A DNA stretch of 64,000 bases from Gammaproteobacteria bacterium (GCA_018675635.1 JABGXU010000007.1:317366-381365); one strand, 5' to 3'. Shown: positions 35,255 through 44,172, counted from the stretch's first letter. Made by a program: numbers and translations. Notes: a model not told the origin generated them from the letters alone.

Positions 35255-36143
35255 AATATTTTTTCTAAGTTTAATAATATTGTTTAGCAATATTTCAATT
35301 GCTGGAGAATTACTTAATATAATATTTCTAGGTACTGGGACACCACGACCAAATATAAATAAACTTGGTCCATCGATTCTATTAAATTACAATAACGAAG
35401 AAATATTATTAGATGTGGGAAGAGGAACAACTATTAGATTAAATCAAATAGGAAATGACTTTTCCAAAATAAATAATATTTATATTTCACATTTACACTA
35501 CGATCATATAGTAGGTTTAGGTGATTTATGGTTGACAAGTAATTTATGGCAAAAAAAAAATGATACCAATGTCTATGGTCCAGAGGGAATTAAAAAATTT
35601 TGTAATGGTTTATTAAAATCATACGATGAGGATATTGGTTATAGATATAAAGATGGAAATTACTCGAAGTTAAAATGCAAAAATTTTGCAGAATCTACAG
35701 AAGAAAAATCTTCTTTGCATGTGAAGCCATTTAGAAATTCCCACGGATATGTAGATAAATCTTATGGTTTTATAATAAATTATAATAATAAGAAAATTGT
35801 TTATTCTGCAGATACAACATACTCAGAAAATCTTATTAATAATTATACAAATTGCGATATTTTGATTCATGAAATTATTTCTGTTAGTAAAAATATTTAT
35901 GATAATAATAGGAAAATTCAAGAAGTAGTTGCTTCCCATACTTCCATTAGTCAACTTATAGATATATTAAAAATTGCTAAACCAAAATTGACTATATTAA
36001 ACCATGCGCTATTATTTGGAGTTAGCGAATCTGATGTTTTAAAGACTATATTTAATGAATACCAAGGTGATGTTATTTTTGCGAAAGACTTTATGTCAGT
36101 TGACTTAGGTGAAGAAATAAATATTTTTACAATTGAGCATTAA
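35247..36143 (+). CDS. Exported metallo-beta-lactamase-fold hydrolase (RNase Z / arylsulfatase-like)
   Basis: A 298-residue MBL-fold protein starting at 35247 inside the lepA 3' end. Residues 1-19 ([19 protein letters not shown]) are a signal peptide, so it acts in the periplasm. The metal site is intact: [13 protein letters not shown] (HxHxDH), YSADTTYS and a late [14 protein letters not shown] is the loop typical of RNase Z and arylsulfatase relatives. Export rules out tRNA processing. The substrate is unknown. Confidence 0.85.
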   Translation: MIKIFFLSLIILFSNISIAGELLNIIFLGTGTPRPNINKLGPSILLNYNNEEILLDVGRGTTIRLNQIGNDFSKINNIYISHLHYDHIVGLGDLWLTSNLWQKKNDTNVYGPEGIKKFCNGLLKSYDEDIGYRYKDGNYSKLKCKNFAESTEEKSSLHVKPFRNSHGYVDKSYGFIINYNNKKIVYSADTTYSENLINNYTNCDILIHEIISVSKNIYDNNRKIQEVVASHTSISQLIDILKIAKPKLTILNHALLFGVSESDVLKTIFNEYQGDVIFAKDFMSVDLGEEINIFTIEH

Positions 36144-36148
36144 ACTTT

Positions 36149-36973
36149 ATGAAAAATAAATTAGATTCTAGTAAGCCAATTATTATGGGCATATTAAATG
36201 TTACTCCAGATAGTTTTTCTGATGGAGGTGCATATCCATCAAGTGAACTCGCCGTTGAAAAAGCTCTTATTATGATTAAACAAGGCGCTAATATTATAGA
36301 CATTGGTGGAGAATCAACTCGCCCTGGTTCCCAAAGAGTTTCTGCAATTGAGCAAAAAAGAAGAATTATCGATGTAATATCTCAGTTAAAAAAAGTTATC
36401 CCGAGTAATATTATAATTAGTGTTGATACTACATTATCAGATGTAGCAAATGCTGCTATTAATTTAGGTGTTGATATGATAAATGATGTTAGTGGAGGCA
36501 TAGATGACGATAAAATGTTTTCATTAGTAGCAGAACATGATGTCTATTATTGTATAATGCATATGAAAGGCCCCCCAAAAACTATGCAAGATAACCCAAC
36601 ATATAAAGATGTAATTTCTGAAGTTATAGACTTTTTAAATTTACAATCTGAAAAAGCTATTGCAACAGGGATCAATAAAAATAAAATTATTGTTGATCCA
36701 GGTATTGGATTTGGAAAAACAACTGCTCATAATATTGAGATTCTAAAAAACTTAAATAGAGTTTCTAGTATGGGTTATTTATCACTCCTAGGTACAAGTA
36801 GAAAAAAATTATTTAGTGAAGTGTCTGAAAATAACAATCCTCTTGATAGGGTGTCCGGAACATGCGCTACATCCGCATTAGGAGTTATGGCAAATATAAA
36901 TATATTTAGAGTTCATGATGTTTGGCAAAATAAGCAAGCAATAGATGTTGCTTTTGCTATAAAAAATAGATAA
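36149..36973 (+). CDS. folP: Dihydropteroate synthase
   Basis: FolP joins p-aminobenzoate to the pterin pyrophosphate in folate synthesis. The 274-residue protein has the family motifs MGILNVTPDSFSDGG, DIGGESTRPGS, SVDTT, NDVSGG and VDPGIGFGKT; the C-terminal RVHDV is also standard. It starts five bases after the MBL gene. The usual ftsH and glmM neighbours are not present; a pterin dehydratase gene follows instead. Confidence 0.97.
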   Translation: MKNKLDSSKPIIMGILNVTPDSFSDGGAYPSSELAVEKALIMIKQGANIIDIGGESTRPGSQRVSAIEQKRRIIDVISQLKKVIPSNIIISVDTTLSDVANAAINLGVDMINDVSGGIDDDKMFSLVAEHDVYYCIMHMKGPPKTMQDNPTYKDVISEVIDFLNLQSEKAIATGINKNKIIVDPGIGFGKTTAHNIEILKNLNRVSSMGYLSLLGTSRKKLFSEVSENNNPLDRVSGTCATSALGVMANINIFRVHDVWQNKQAIDVAFAIKNR

Positions 36974-37044
36974 CTGTTCTAATTGCTTTATTTGATTAAT
37001 ATGCTATGTTTTAAATTATCAATTAATCTTACTAATTAAAAACT

Positions 37045-37386
37045 ATGAGCGAAGATTTATCCAAAAAAAAATGTGTTCCCTGTGAGGGAGGCATTCCAGC
37101 CTTTAATATAGATGAAATTCATGAATATTTAAAAAAAGTGAATGGATGGGATGCTAGGGAAAATGAAGAAAAAAAATTTTATTTAATTAAGGAGTTTAAG
37201 TTTAAAAATTTTGTCCAAAGCCAAGAATTTGTAAATAAAGTTGGCGATATCGCAGAGAATGAAGGACATCATCCTGACATATGGTTTGGATGGGGATATG
37301 CGAATGTAAAAATATACACTCATGCAATTGATGGATTAGCAGAAAGTGATTTTATTTTAGCTTCAAAAGTTGACAAAATAACCTGA
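37045..37386 (+). CDS. 4a-hydroxytetrahydrobiopterin dehydratase (pterin dehydratase)
   Basis: A 113-residue protein of the PCD/PhhB family, with the active-site EGHHPDIWFGWGYANVKIYTH and a typical N-terminal CVPCEGGIPAF. In Pseudomonas PhhB recycles the pterin of phenylalanine hydroxylase; other PCD-like proteins support molybdopterin or act without a hydroxylase. No phhA is in the window. Its position 71 bases behind folP hints at a pterin-related role, which is inference. Confidence 0.92.
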   Translation: MSEDLSKKKCVPCEGGIPAFNIDEIHEYLKKVNGWDARENEEKKFYLIKEFKFKNFVQSQEFVNKVGDIAENEGHHPDIWFGWGYANVKIYTHAIDGLAESDFILASKVDKIT

Positions 37387-37464
37387 CTAGAAAAATATTT
37401 TGCAATTTATAAATAAAAATTACCTTGAGTTGATTACATCTAATTTTTTTAAAATTATACTTTA

Positions 37465-38127
37465 ATGGAAGACCTTTTATATTACGCACCATTTATTTCT
37501 ATTCTGCAAATAATTGCTATTGATATAGTTTTAGGTGGCGATAATGCAATAGTTATTGCTTTAGCATGTAAAAATCTACCAGCAAAACAACGCAAATTAG
37601 GTATCATCTATGGCGCACTTGGAGCAATAGTACTAAGAGTATTGATGGTATTTTTTGCTACTGCACTTCTTACGATCCCTTATTTAAAAATTATTGGAGG
37701 ATTATTATTAGTGTGGATAGGCGTTAAATTAATTTTAGATCATAAATCAAGTCGTAATATTAATATTAAACAAGAAGGTAATTTATCTGGGGCTATTAAA
37801 ACTATCATAATTGCAGATTTTGTTATGAGTTTAGATAATTCAGTTGCAATAGCTGGAGTAGCGGACGGCAATATACCTATCGTTATTTTTGGAGTTTTAT
37901 TGAGCATACCGATTATAATTTGGGGAAGTTCTTTAATTTTAAAATATTTAGACAAATTCCCATCTATTGTCTTTCTTGGAGCACTTTTATTGGGATGGAT
38001 TGGCGGTGATATGATACAGACTGATGTATCTGTAACAGATTTTACATCAACATTTGATCTGTTTGTAATTCCGTTGTTATTTGCAATACTTACTGTTTTT
38101 TTACCTAACATACGGAGAAAACTTTAG
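37465..38127 (+). CDS. TerC-family integral membrane protein
   Basis: A 220-residue membrane protein of the TerC/YjbE family, with about seven hydrophobic segments. The family motifs are DIVLGGDNAIVIALACKNLP near the N-terminus and ADFVMSLDNSVAIAGVA in the centre, with acidic residues inside membrane helices. Members are linked to metal (manganese) export and co-translational metalation of exported proteins, and some to tellurite resistance. It is convergent with the SCO gene downstream. Confidence 0.88.
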   Translation: MEDLLYYAPFISILQIIAIDIVLGGDNAIVIALACKNLPAKQRKLGIIYGALGAIVLRVLMVFFATALLTIPYLKIIGGLLLVWIGVKLILDHKSSRNINIKQEGNLSGAIKTIIIADFVMSLDNSVAIAGVADGNIPIVIFGVLLSIPIIIWGSSLILKYLDKFPSIVFLGALLLGWIGGDMIQTDVSVTDFTSTFDLFVIPLLFAILTVFLPNIRRKL

Positions 38128-38164
38128 TTAAGTTACTTGCAATTTTACTGAAGCGGTAAAGTCT

Positions 38165-38737
38165 TTACATCTTTATTAAATATTTATTTACGTATTTAAA
38201 AAGCTCTTCAAAAGGTGTTCCTGGAATAAATATTTTCTCTACATTATTATTTTTATCCAAAAAGTACATATTAGCAGTATGATTAACTGTATAGTTATCT
38301 ACCTCATCCTTTTTTTGATAACTATAATAAACATGATATTGATTAGTTATATTTTCTATTTGCTCTTGCGATCCCGTTAAACCTATTATTCTTTTATCAA
38401 AAAAAGATAGGTATTGTTTTAATAACTCAGGTTTATCTCTTTTAGGGTCTACAGTAATAAATATGGGATCAATATTTTCTGCTAGATTCTCTAAATTTTT
38501 CATTAGTCTTGATACTTCGGATAATGCTGTAGGGCATATATCTGGGCAATTTAAAAAACCAAAAAATATAATTTTTGCTTTTGATGATGAAGATAATGTG
38601 TATTTATTATTGTTGTAGTCAATCAAAGAGAAATCTCCACCAATCTCCGCCACTGCACTATAACTTATTGTTAAAACAATTGATAAAGATACAAACTTAA
38701 TGTAATTTATAATGTTTTTAATTGGCATATTCTTCAT
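38165..38737 (-). CDS. SCO1/SenC-family copper chaperone
   Basis: A 190-residue thioredoxin-fold protein. I use the ATG at 38737 (MKNMPIKNIINYIKF) rather than the TTG at 38773. A signal/anchor stretch ends near residue 30 (SYSAVA). The copper site CPDICP (Cys64 and Cys68) and the later histidine in VNHTANMYFLD are all present, so it should deliver copper or reduce a copper site in the periplasm. It is transcribed away from mtoX, and may supply copper to the oxidase or to MtoX. Confidence 0.88.
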   Translation of the reverse strand: MKNMPIKNIINYIKFVSLSIVLTISYSAVAEIGGDFSLIDYNNNKYTLSSSSKAKIIFFGFLNCPDICPTALSEVSRLMKNLENLAENIDPIFITVDPKRDKPELLKQYLSFFDKRIIGLTGSQEQIENITNQYHVYYSYQKKDEVDNYTVNHTANMYFLDKNNNVEKIFIPGTPFEELFKYVNKYLIKM

Positions 38738-38807
38738 AAATTTAGCGTCAATATCACGATTACTTGATCCCAAAACCTATATTTTAGACCGGGATTGTAA
38801 GATAGTC

Positions 38808-38835
38808 TTGACCTGTAATATTAATCGTTCATAAT
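38808..38835 (+). promoter_or_regulatory. mtoX promoter
   Basis: TTGACC (38808-38813, 5/6 match to the -35 consensus) is followed after 16 bases by CATAAT (38830-38835, 5/6 match to the -10). It lies 40 bases before the mtoX ATG, in the divergent gap with the SCO gene. GAAGAGGAAAAG provides the ribosome site. It is one of the best promoter matches in the window. Confidence 0.6.
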
Positions 38836-38874
38836 ACGATATTCAAGAACTATAAAAATAGAAGAGGAAAAGTT

Positions 38875-40230
38875 ATGTATTTACGAAACTTTGGAATTTC
38901 AATATTAACCGCTATTTTACTAACAATTAGCTCATTTTCATATGCTGATGAGACATGCATGTCTCCATATATGCAAAAAATAGTCGGACAAGAGGATTAT
39001 GTGTATGTTTGGACACTTGGTGTAGAAGGACTTGGTGACGAACAAGATAAATTAGTAACTATAGATGTTAGTCCTAAATCTAAAACATATGGAAAAGTTG
39101 TAAGTGTTCTTTCTGTTGGCGGAAGAAATGAAGCACACCATTCCGGGTTAAGTGATGATAGACACTATTTATGGGCTGGTGGTTTAGATAGTAATAAAAT
39201 CTTTATTTTTGATGTGGCTACAAACCCAAGAAAACCTTCTCTTAGTAAAGTTGTAATAGACTTTGTAGAAAAAACAGGGGGAATTGTTGGACCACATACA
39301 TTTTATGCCTTACCAGGAAGGATGATGGTTTCTGGTTTGTCTAATAACAAAGATAATGGTGGTAGAACAGGTTTAGCAGAATACAACAGTAAAGGTGAAT
39401 TTATAGCAACTCATTGGTTACCAACAGATGGTGATTTAAAAGGCGCTAATAAAACAGGGAATTTTGCTGATGGATATGGATATGATATTAGAGTTCAGCC
39501 AAGAAGAAATATTATGTTAACTTCATCATTTACAGGCTGGTCAAATTATATGATGGATTTTGGTCAAATGCTTCAAGATGGCGAAGCTATGAAGAGATTT
39601 GGTAATACAATGGTATTATGGGATTTGCATTCAAGAAAACCAAAAAAAGTATTTGATGTTCCAGGTGCACCATTAGAAATTAGATGTGCATGGGGTGCAA
39701 ATAATAATTACTGCTTTACAACAACAGCATTAACATCAAAAATTTGGTTAATATACGAAGATAAAAGTGGTGAATGGCAGGCTAAAGCGGTTGCAGATAT
39801 AGGTGACCCTTCAAAAGTTCCATTACCAGTAGATATTTCAATAACTTCAGATGATAAAGGTCTTTGGGTAGATACATTTATGGATGGTAAAGCTAGATTA
39901 TTTGATATAAGTGATCCTCATAATCCAAAACAAATATTTGAAGAGAAAATTGGTTCACAAGTTAATATGATTTCTCAAAGTTGGGATGGCACAAGAGCTT
40001 ATTTTTCAACCTCACTTTTAGGAAGCTGGGATAAAACTGAAGATGCAGACGAGCAGTGGGTAAAACTTTATGATTGGGATCAAGAAAACTTAAAGTTAAG
40101 TCATGTATGGACAGTTGATTTTTACAAAGAAAAATTAGGAAGAGCGCATCAAATGAGATTTGGAGCATATTCTCTATATTCAAGTAAAAATTCTGATGAA
40201 GAGAAATCCGTTTCAATGCTAGATAAGTAA
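38875..40230 (+). CDS. mtoX: Methanethiol oxidase (SBP56 family), exported
   Basis: MtoX oxidises methanethiol to formaldehyde, hydrogen sulfide and hydrogen peroxide; the 451-residue protein belongs to the 56-kDa selenium-binding protein family to which bacterial MtoX belongs. It has a signal peptide ending near residue 24 (SFSYADE), so it is periplasmic. Family landmarks are GGRNEAHHSGLSDD, VGPHTFYALP, NFADGYGYDIRVQP, VPLPVDISITSDD and the C-terminal RAHQMRFG. His residues in these motifs probably bind copper. Its neighbours, SCO and a MauG-like protein, match the reported mtoX clusters of methylotrophs. A terminator follows. Confidence 0.9.
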   Translation: MYLRNFGISILTAILLTISSFSYADETCMSPYMQKIVGQEDYVYVWTLGVEGLGDEQDKLVTIDVSPKSKTYGKVVSVLSVGGRNEAHHSGLSDDRHYLWAGGLDSNKIFIFDVATNPRKPSLSKVVIDFVEKTGGIVGPHTFYALPGRMMVSGLSNNKDNGGRTGLAEYNSKGEFIATHWLPTDGDLKGANKTGNFADGYGYDIRVQPRRNIMLTSSFTGWSNYMMDFGQMLQDGEAMKRFGNTMVLWDLHSRKPKKVFDVPGAPLEIRCAWGANNNYCFTTTALTSKIWLIYEDKSGEWQAKAVADIGDPSKVPLPVDISITSDDKGLWVDTFMDGKARLFDISDPHNPKQIFEEKIGSQVNMISQSWDGTRAYFSTSLLGSWDKTEDADEQWVKLYDWDQENLKLSHVWTVDFYKEKLGRAHQMRFGAYSLYSSKNSDEEKSVSMLDK

Positions 40231-40260
40231 TTTATTAATTAATTACAAAATGATAAAATT

Positions 40261-40288
40261 AAGGTTAACGAAAGTTAACCTTTTTTTT
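40261..40288 (+). terminator. Intrinsic terminator after mtoX
   Basis: AAGGTTAAC (40261-40269), a GAAA loop and the exact complement GTTAACCTT (40274-40282) form a nine-pair stem, followed by an uninterrupted T run to 40288. It lies between mtoX and the next gene (ATG at 40301), so it should lower expression of the SCO/MauG genes relative to mtoX unless read-through occurs. Confidence 0.85.
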
Positions 40289-40300
40289 AATAATTATATT

Positions 40301-40984
40301 ATGAAAAAAATTATATTATTTATATATATATTTACTTCTGTAACATTAATCTATGCCGATAATGATAATCAGTTTTTATCAGATGAATTAGCCCCAGGCT
40401 GGAAGAAAGAGCTTGGTTATAAATTACCTGAGCCTGGATCTTATAAGCTTTACAATATCAGGAAAGCTGGTAATGGCCAGGTAGTAGATAAAAAAGGTAA
40501 TTCTATAGATTTATATTCGGCAATGAATAACAAAATTACCTTATTAAGTTTTATTTATAGTAATTGTAGTGATAAAAATGGATGCCCGTTAGCAACTGCT
40601 GTATTTTACAAGATTCAAGAGAAATTAAAAAAAGAAAAGTATTTGTTGAAAAATCTAAAAATGATTTCGTTAAGTTTTGATCCAGAGTACGATACACCTA
40701 GCATTATGTCCTTATATGGAAAAGATTTAAGTTATATAGATGCTGATTGGAGATTTTTAACAACAAGTTCATTAAACTATTTGACTCCTATACTTCAAAG
40801 TTATGATCAGCCTGTAATTAGAAAATATAAGAAAGATGGAAGTTATGATGGTGTGCAGTCCCATATACTACGTGTTTACCTTATAGATGATAAAAAACTT
40901 ATAAGAAACATATACAACGTTGATTTTCTTCATCCTGATCTATTGATTAACGATATAAAAACTTTATTATTAGGTAATGAGTAA
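40301..40984 (+). CDS. SCO-like protein with widened cysteine spacing
   Basis: A 227-residue exported protein; I use the ATG at 40301 (MKKIILFIYIFTSVTLIYAD is a signal peptide) because the frame upstream runs through the terminator stem. A thioredoxin-like SCO domain starts near residue 50. Its cysteine pair is Cys89-x5-Cys95 (NCSDKNGCPLAT) instead of the standard CxxxC; a histidine follows in QSHILRVYL. It ends in an eight-base overlap with the MauG-like gene. Likely role: copper delivery or thiol chemistry for MtoX or for the dihaem enzyme. Confidence 0.82.
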   Translation: MKKIILFIYIFTSVTLIYADNDNQFLSDELAPGWKKELGYKLPEPGSYKLYNIRKAGNGQVVDKKGNSIDLYSAMNNKITLLSFIYSNCSDKNGCPLATAVFYKIQEKLKKEKYLLKNLKMISLSFDPEYDTPSIMSLYGKDLSYIDADWRFLTTSSLNYLTPILQSYDQPVIRKYKKDGSYDGVQSHILRVYLIDDKKLIRNIYNVDFLHPDLLINDIKTLLLGNE

Positions 40985-42317
40985 AAAAATTGTTTCAAGA
41001 AGCGCCCTGTATTATTTGTTATGTATAACTAGCTTGCTTTTTATTAGTAAGTTAGCAATAAGTGTGGATAACGAAATAATTTATTCTGGACCAGGAGATA
41101 ATAAAGATGGATATGAGTCTCGAGATTATGTAACTAAATCGTTAAGCATTAATGAAAGGAAGGGTGAGAAGACTAATTTAATTAAATACGCCGAACAGAG
41201 TCAATTAGGTTTACCAAAATTAAAGATCCCTAAAAATAATCCAATTACAGAGAAAAAAATAGCTTTAGGAAAAAAATTATTTTTTGATAGAAGGATTTCA
41301 TTAAATAATACTATGTCATGTGCTATGTGTCATATTCCTGAACAAGGATTCACTAATAATGAAATTAGAACGGCAGTTGGTATTGAAGGTAGGTCTAATT
41401 TGAGAAATGCACCAACTATTATTAATTCCGCTTATTATAAATTTTTATTTCATGACGCAAGGGAATATTCATTAGAAAATCAAGTATGGCAGCCTGTTTT
41501 AAAGCATTCGGAAATGGGTATGCCGTCATTTGGTTTTACAGTTAAAAAATTAGAATTAATACCTGGATATAAAAATTTATTTAATGATGCGTTTCCTGGT
41601 GAAGGCATTAATGTAGCAACATTTAGTAAAGCAATAGCTAGCTATGAAAGATCATTAATTTCAGCAAATTCTAATTTTGATAAATGGTATTTTGGTAAAA
41701 ATGATAAAGCTGTAAGTGCTGAAGTGAAAAAGGGATTTGAAGTTTTTATTGGAAAAGGAAACTGTGTGTCATGTCACTCTATTGACAATGACCATGCATT
41801 ATTTTTTGATAATAAGCTCCATAATACTGGAGTTGGATACGCAGATTCTATGGGTTTATTAATTAAAAATAATAAAACTGTTGTGCAACTTGCGCCAGGT
41901 GAATACGTTGAGGTTGATAATAATATTATTAAAAGCGTAAATCAACAAAAGAAAAAAAATGATTTAGGTTTATACGATATTACTGAAAATCCTGATCATA
42001 GATGGATGTTTAAAACACCAAGCCTTAGAAATATTTCTTTAACTTCTCCATATATGCACAATGGTGTATTTAGCTCATTAGATGATGTAATAAATTTTTA
42101 TAATGATGGCGGTGTTCAAAATGAATTACTTAGCCCAAAGATAAAAAAATTAAATCTTAGCAAAGCAGAAAAAATTAATTTAAAACTTTTTTTAGAATCT
42201 CTTGTGGGTGAAAATATTAATATATTAATTGCTGATGCATTATTTCAAACAGTAGGCGATCTAACTAAAGATGACCCTAACTGGGCAAATGACAAGGATA
42301 TGGGTTATAATAAATAG
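40977..42317 (+). CDS. MauG / cytochrome c peroxidase-like dihaem protein
   Basis: A 446-residue periplasmic protein with an N-terminal hydrophobic segment (about residues 9-28) and two c-type haem sites, C115-C118-H119 (CAMCH) and C263-C266-H267 (CVSCH). NAPTIINSAYYKFLFHDAR and TPSLRNISLTSPYMHNG are typical of the bacterial cytochrome c peroxidase/MauG family. MauG relatives mature tryptophan cofactors or remove peroxide, and a MauG gene is a known mtoX neighbour. Here it may mature MtoX or consume the peroxide MtoX makes. It is coupled to SCO and to the TlpA gene by overlaps. Confidence 0.9.
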   Translation: MSKKIVSRSALYYLLCITSLLFISKLAISVDNEIIYSGPGDNKDGYESRDYVTKSLSINERKGEKTNLIKYAEQSQLGLPKLKIPKNNPITEKKIALGKKLFFDRRISLNNTMSCAMCHIPEQGFTNNEIRTAVGIEGRSNLRNAPTIINSAYYKFLFHDAREYSLENQVWQPVLKHSEMGMPSFGFTVKKLELIPGYKNLFNDAFPGEGINVATFSKAIASYERSLISANSNFDKWYFGKNDKAVSAEVKKGFEVFIGKGNCVSCHSIDNDHALFFDNKLHNTGVGYADSMGLLIKNNKTVVQLAPGEYVEVDNNIIKSVNQQKKKNDLGLYDITENPDHRWMFKTPSLRNISLTSPYMHNGVFSSLDDVINFYNDGGVQNELLSPKIKKLNLSKAEKINLKLFLESLVGENINILIADALFQTVGDLTKDDPNWANDKDMGYNK

Positions 42318-42829
42318 TGAAAATTAAAAATTTTATTATTTTAACCCTTACATTAATTATATTATCTTGCTCAGGAAGTAATGACCATCTAATGTATAAG
42401 ATTGAAGGAAATAAAAAAGCAGATTTTAATTTAGAAAGATTAGATGGGACTATTTTAAATGCAGAGGATTTGAATGGCTCATATATTTTAGTAAATTTTT
42501 GGGCTACATGGTGTAAGCCTTGTGTTAAGGAAATTCCATCATTAAATAACTTACATAAAAAATTTAATAATAATGAAAATTTTCATGTTATAGCTATTAA
42601 TGTTGGTCAAAGTAAAGAAGTGATTAAAGATTTTATTAGTAAAAATGGCCCGATTGACTTCACAATATTAGTAGATGAAAGAATGGAATTAGTGAACTGG
42701 AATGTTGAGGCTATACCTACAACATTTTTAATTGATGATGAAGGAAATATGTTATACAGAACAGAGGGTGAAAAAGACTGGTCTAGTCAGGAATTCACCT
42801 TATTTATAAATTCTGTAATTAGTAAATAA
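42317..42829 (+). CDS. TlpA-like thiol-disulfide reductase, lipoprotein
   Basis: A 170-residue protein starting with GTG at 42317, one base inside the MauG stop. The signal peptide ends in IILSC with lipid-anchored Cys18. A TlpA/ResA-type thioredoxin domain follows with WATWCKPC near residues 60-67 and the cis-proline in EAIPTTFL. It should face the periplasm and keep protein thiols reduced, for example the SCO cysteines or apocytochromes. It is the last gene of the mtoX locus; its TAA abuts the end of the DUF4242 gene. Confidence 0.88.
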   Translation: MKIKNFIILTLTLIILSCSGSNDHLMYKIEGNKKADFNLERLDGTILNAEDLNGSYILVNFWATWCKPCVKEIPSLNNLHKKFNNNENFHVIAINVGQSKEVIKDFISKNGPIDFTILVDERMELVNWNVEAIPTTFLIDDEGNMLYRTEGEKDWSSQEFTLFINSVISK

Positions 42830-43102
42830 TTATTCAGAGGTAGTTGGGTCAATAATTTTTGTTACAGCGCTAATTTTATTTGCAGGAAACCCACCTTCAT
42901 TAGCATGCTCTTTAATTAAGTCTTCATTTGGCGCTATATATACACAATAAACTTTATCTTTTGTTACATAGCTTTCTACCCACTGGATTTCAGTCCCTAA
43001 TTTTTTTAAAACGCTACATGACTTCTGAGATATACCCTGAAGTTCGTCTGCTGTTAATGAACCCGCATCATTTATGTCTCTTTCAATTATAAATTTAGGC
43101 AT
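42830..43102 (-). CDS. DUF4242 family protein (SCO4226-like)
   Basis: A 90-residue ferredoxin-like-fold protein of the DUF4242 family, one member of which is reported to bind nickel. Typical stretches are KFIIERDINDAGSL, EIQWVESYVT, VYCVYIAPNEDLIKEHA and GGFPANKI. It has an AGGAG ribosome site and no signal peptide. It is convergent with the TlpA gene, with no spacer. Function is unknown. Confidence 0.82.
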   Translation of the reverse strand: MPKFIIERDINDAGSLTADELQGISQKSCSVLKKLGTEIQWVESYVTKDKVYCVYIAPNEDLIKEHANEGGFPANKISAVTKIIDPTTSE

Positions 43103-43123
43103 TATTTTCTCCTATAGTTTTAG

Positions 43124-43807
43124 TTATTCTTCACCCATAAACGCACCTAAAATATGAAGCAGGCTAGTAAACAGGTTGTATATCGATATGTACAATGTAA
43201 CAGTTGCCATTATATAATTATTTTCACCGCCATGAATTATTGCGCTAGTTTGATACAAAATTAACCCGCACATCAACAAAGAAAATAATCCAGAAATTCC
43301 AAGCATCATAATTGGAAAATAATATCCCATCATTGCAGAAATAAGCAAGGCTATGCTAGCTAAAAAAGCAATTATAATGCCTGAAGTTATAAATCCGCCA
43401 ATATAATTAAAATCTTTTTTTGAGTAATTTACATATGCTGATAGAGATAAAAAAATTATTCCTGTTAACATCATTGACGTTGCGACAATTTCTGTTCCAT
43501 TGCTAAAGCTATTTATATAAATATTTAATATTGGACCTAATGTGAACCCAAGTAGGCCAGTTAAACAAAACACCCAGAATAAACCGAATGAGTTATTTTT
43601 ATTTTTAACTGTTAAGTAAAGAGTTAAAAAATATAATCCAAGCGTAATAAAGGGATTTATAATTGAAATATTCATTATATAGCTTATAAAAGCAGTTGCT
43701 GCACTAAATAAAAGTGTTATTGATAAAAGAATATATGTATTTTTAAGAACTTTGTTCGATACAGAGGTTCTTGCTTGTCCTACAACTGTTGTATTGCTAT
43801 TATTCAT
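43124..43807 (-). CDS. Bax inhibitor-1 / YccA-family membrane protein
   Basis: A 227-residue protein with seven hydrophobic segments and the short polar N-terminus typical of YccA/YbhL (VVGQARTSVSNKVLKNTYILLS). The C-terminal TLYISIYNLFTSLLHILGAF is the family terminus. In E. coli YccA binds and restrains the membrane protease FtsH; related proteins conduct calcium. It stands alone, upstream of tRNA-Ser on the other strand. Confidence 0.88.
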   Translation of the reverse strand: MNNSNTTVVGQARTSVSNKVLKNTYILLSITLLFSAATAFISYIMNISIINPFITLGLYFLTLYLTVKNKNNSFGLFWVFCLTGLLGFTLGPILNIYINSFSNGTEIVATSMMLTGIIFLSLSAYVNYSKKDFNYIGGFITSGIIIAFLASIALLISAMMGYYFPIMMLGISGLFSLLMCGLILYQTSAIIHGGENNYIMATVTLYISIYNLFTSLLHILGAFMGEE

Positions 43808-43898
43808 ATATATGCTCCATGATTAATTTTATATACATTAACGCTTTATCACTTACTTGTAAATATAAAGGAATGTATAAATATGACCTATTTTATGT

Positions 43899-43986
<88 letters not shown>

Positions 43987-44016
43987 TTATTTTATGATAA
44001 TTGTAAGGAGGCAAAT

Positions 44017-44172
44017 ATGATGATGATAATTTTAACAATAATATGCATAGTAATTATGCTGATTTTATTTTCAATAAGTAAAAGTTTAGACTCTCTGAAT
44101 GAGCAGTTAGACCAAATAGTAGAGTTAACAAAAAAAGTTCAGAGTGATATTGATCTAAATAATAACTCTTAA
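44017..44172 (+). CDS. 51-residue membrane micro-protein with ideal ribosome site
   Basis: A short ORF directly after tRNA-Ser. TAAGGAGG lies 6-7 bases before ATG ATG ATG, one of the best ribosome sites in the window. The product has one N-terminal membrane helix ([17 protein letters not shown]) and a polar, heptad-like tail ([19 protein letters not shown]) that could form a coiled coil. No family is recognised. It may be co-transcribed with the tRNA or have its own promoter. Because the start signal is so good I regard it as a real gene. Confidence 0.65.
   Translation: MMMIILTIICIVIMLILFSISKSLDSLNEQLDQIVELTKKVQSDIDLNNNS

Noticed and set aside
38156..38168. Palindrome GGTAAAGTCTTTAC between terC and the SCO gene
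   Set aside because: A one-base loop cannot form a hairpin, and no partner copy suggests an operator.
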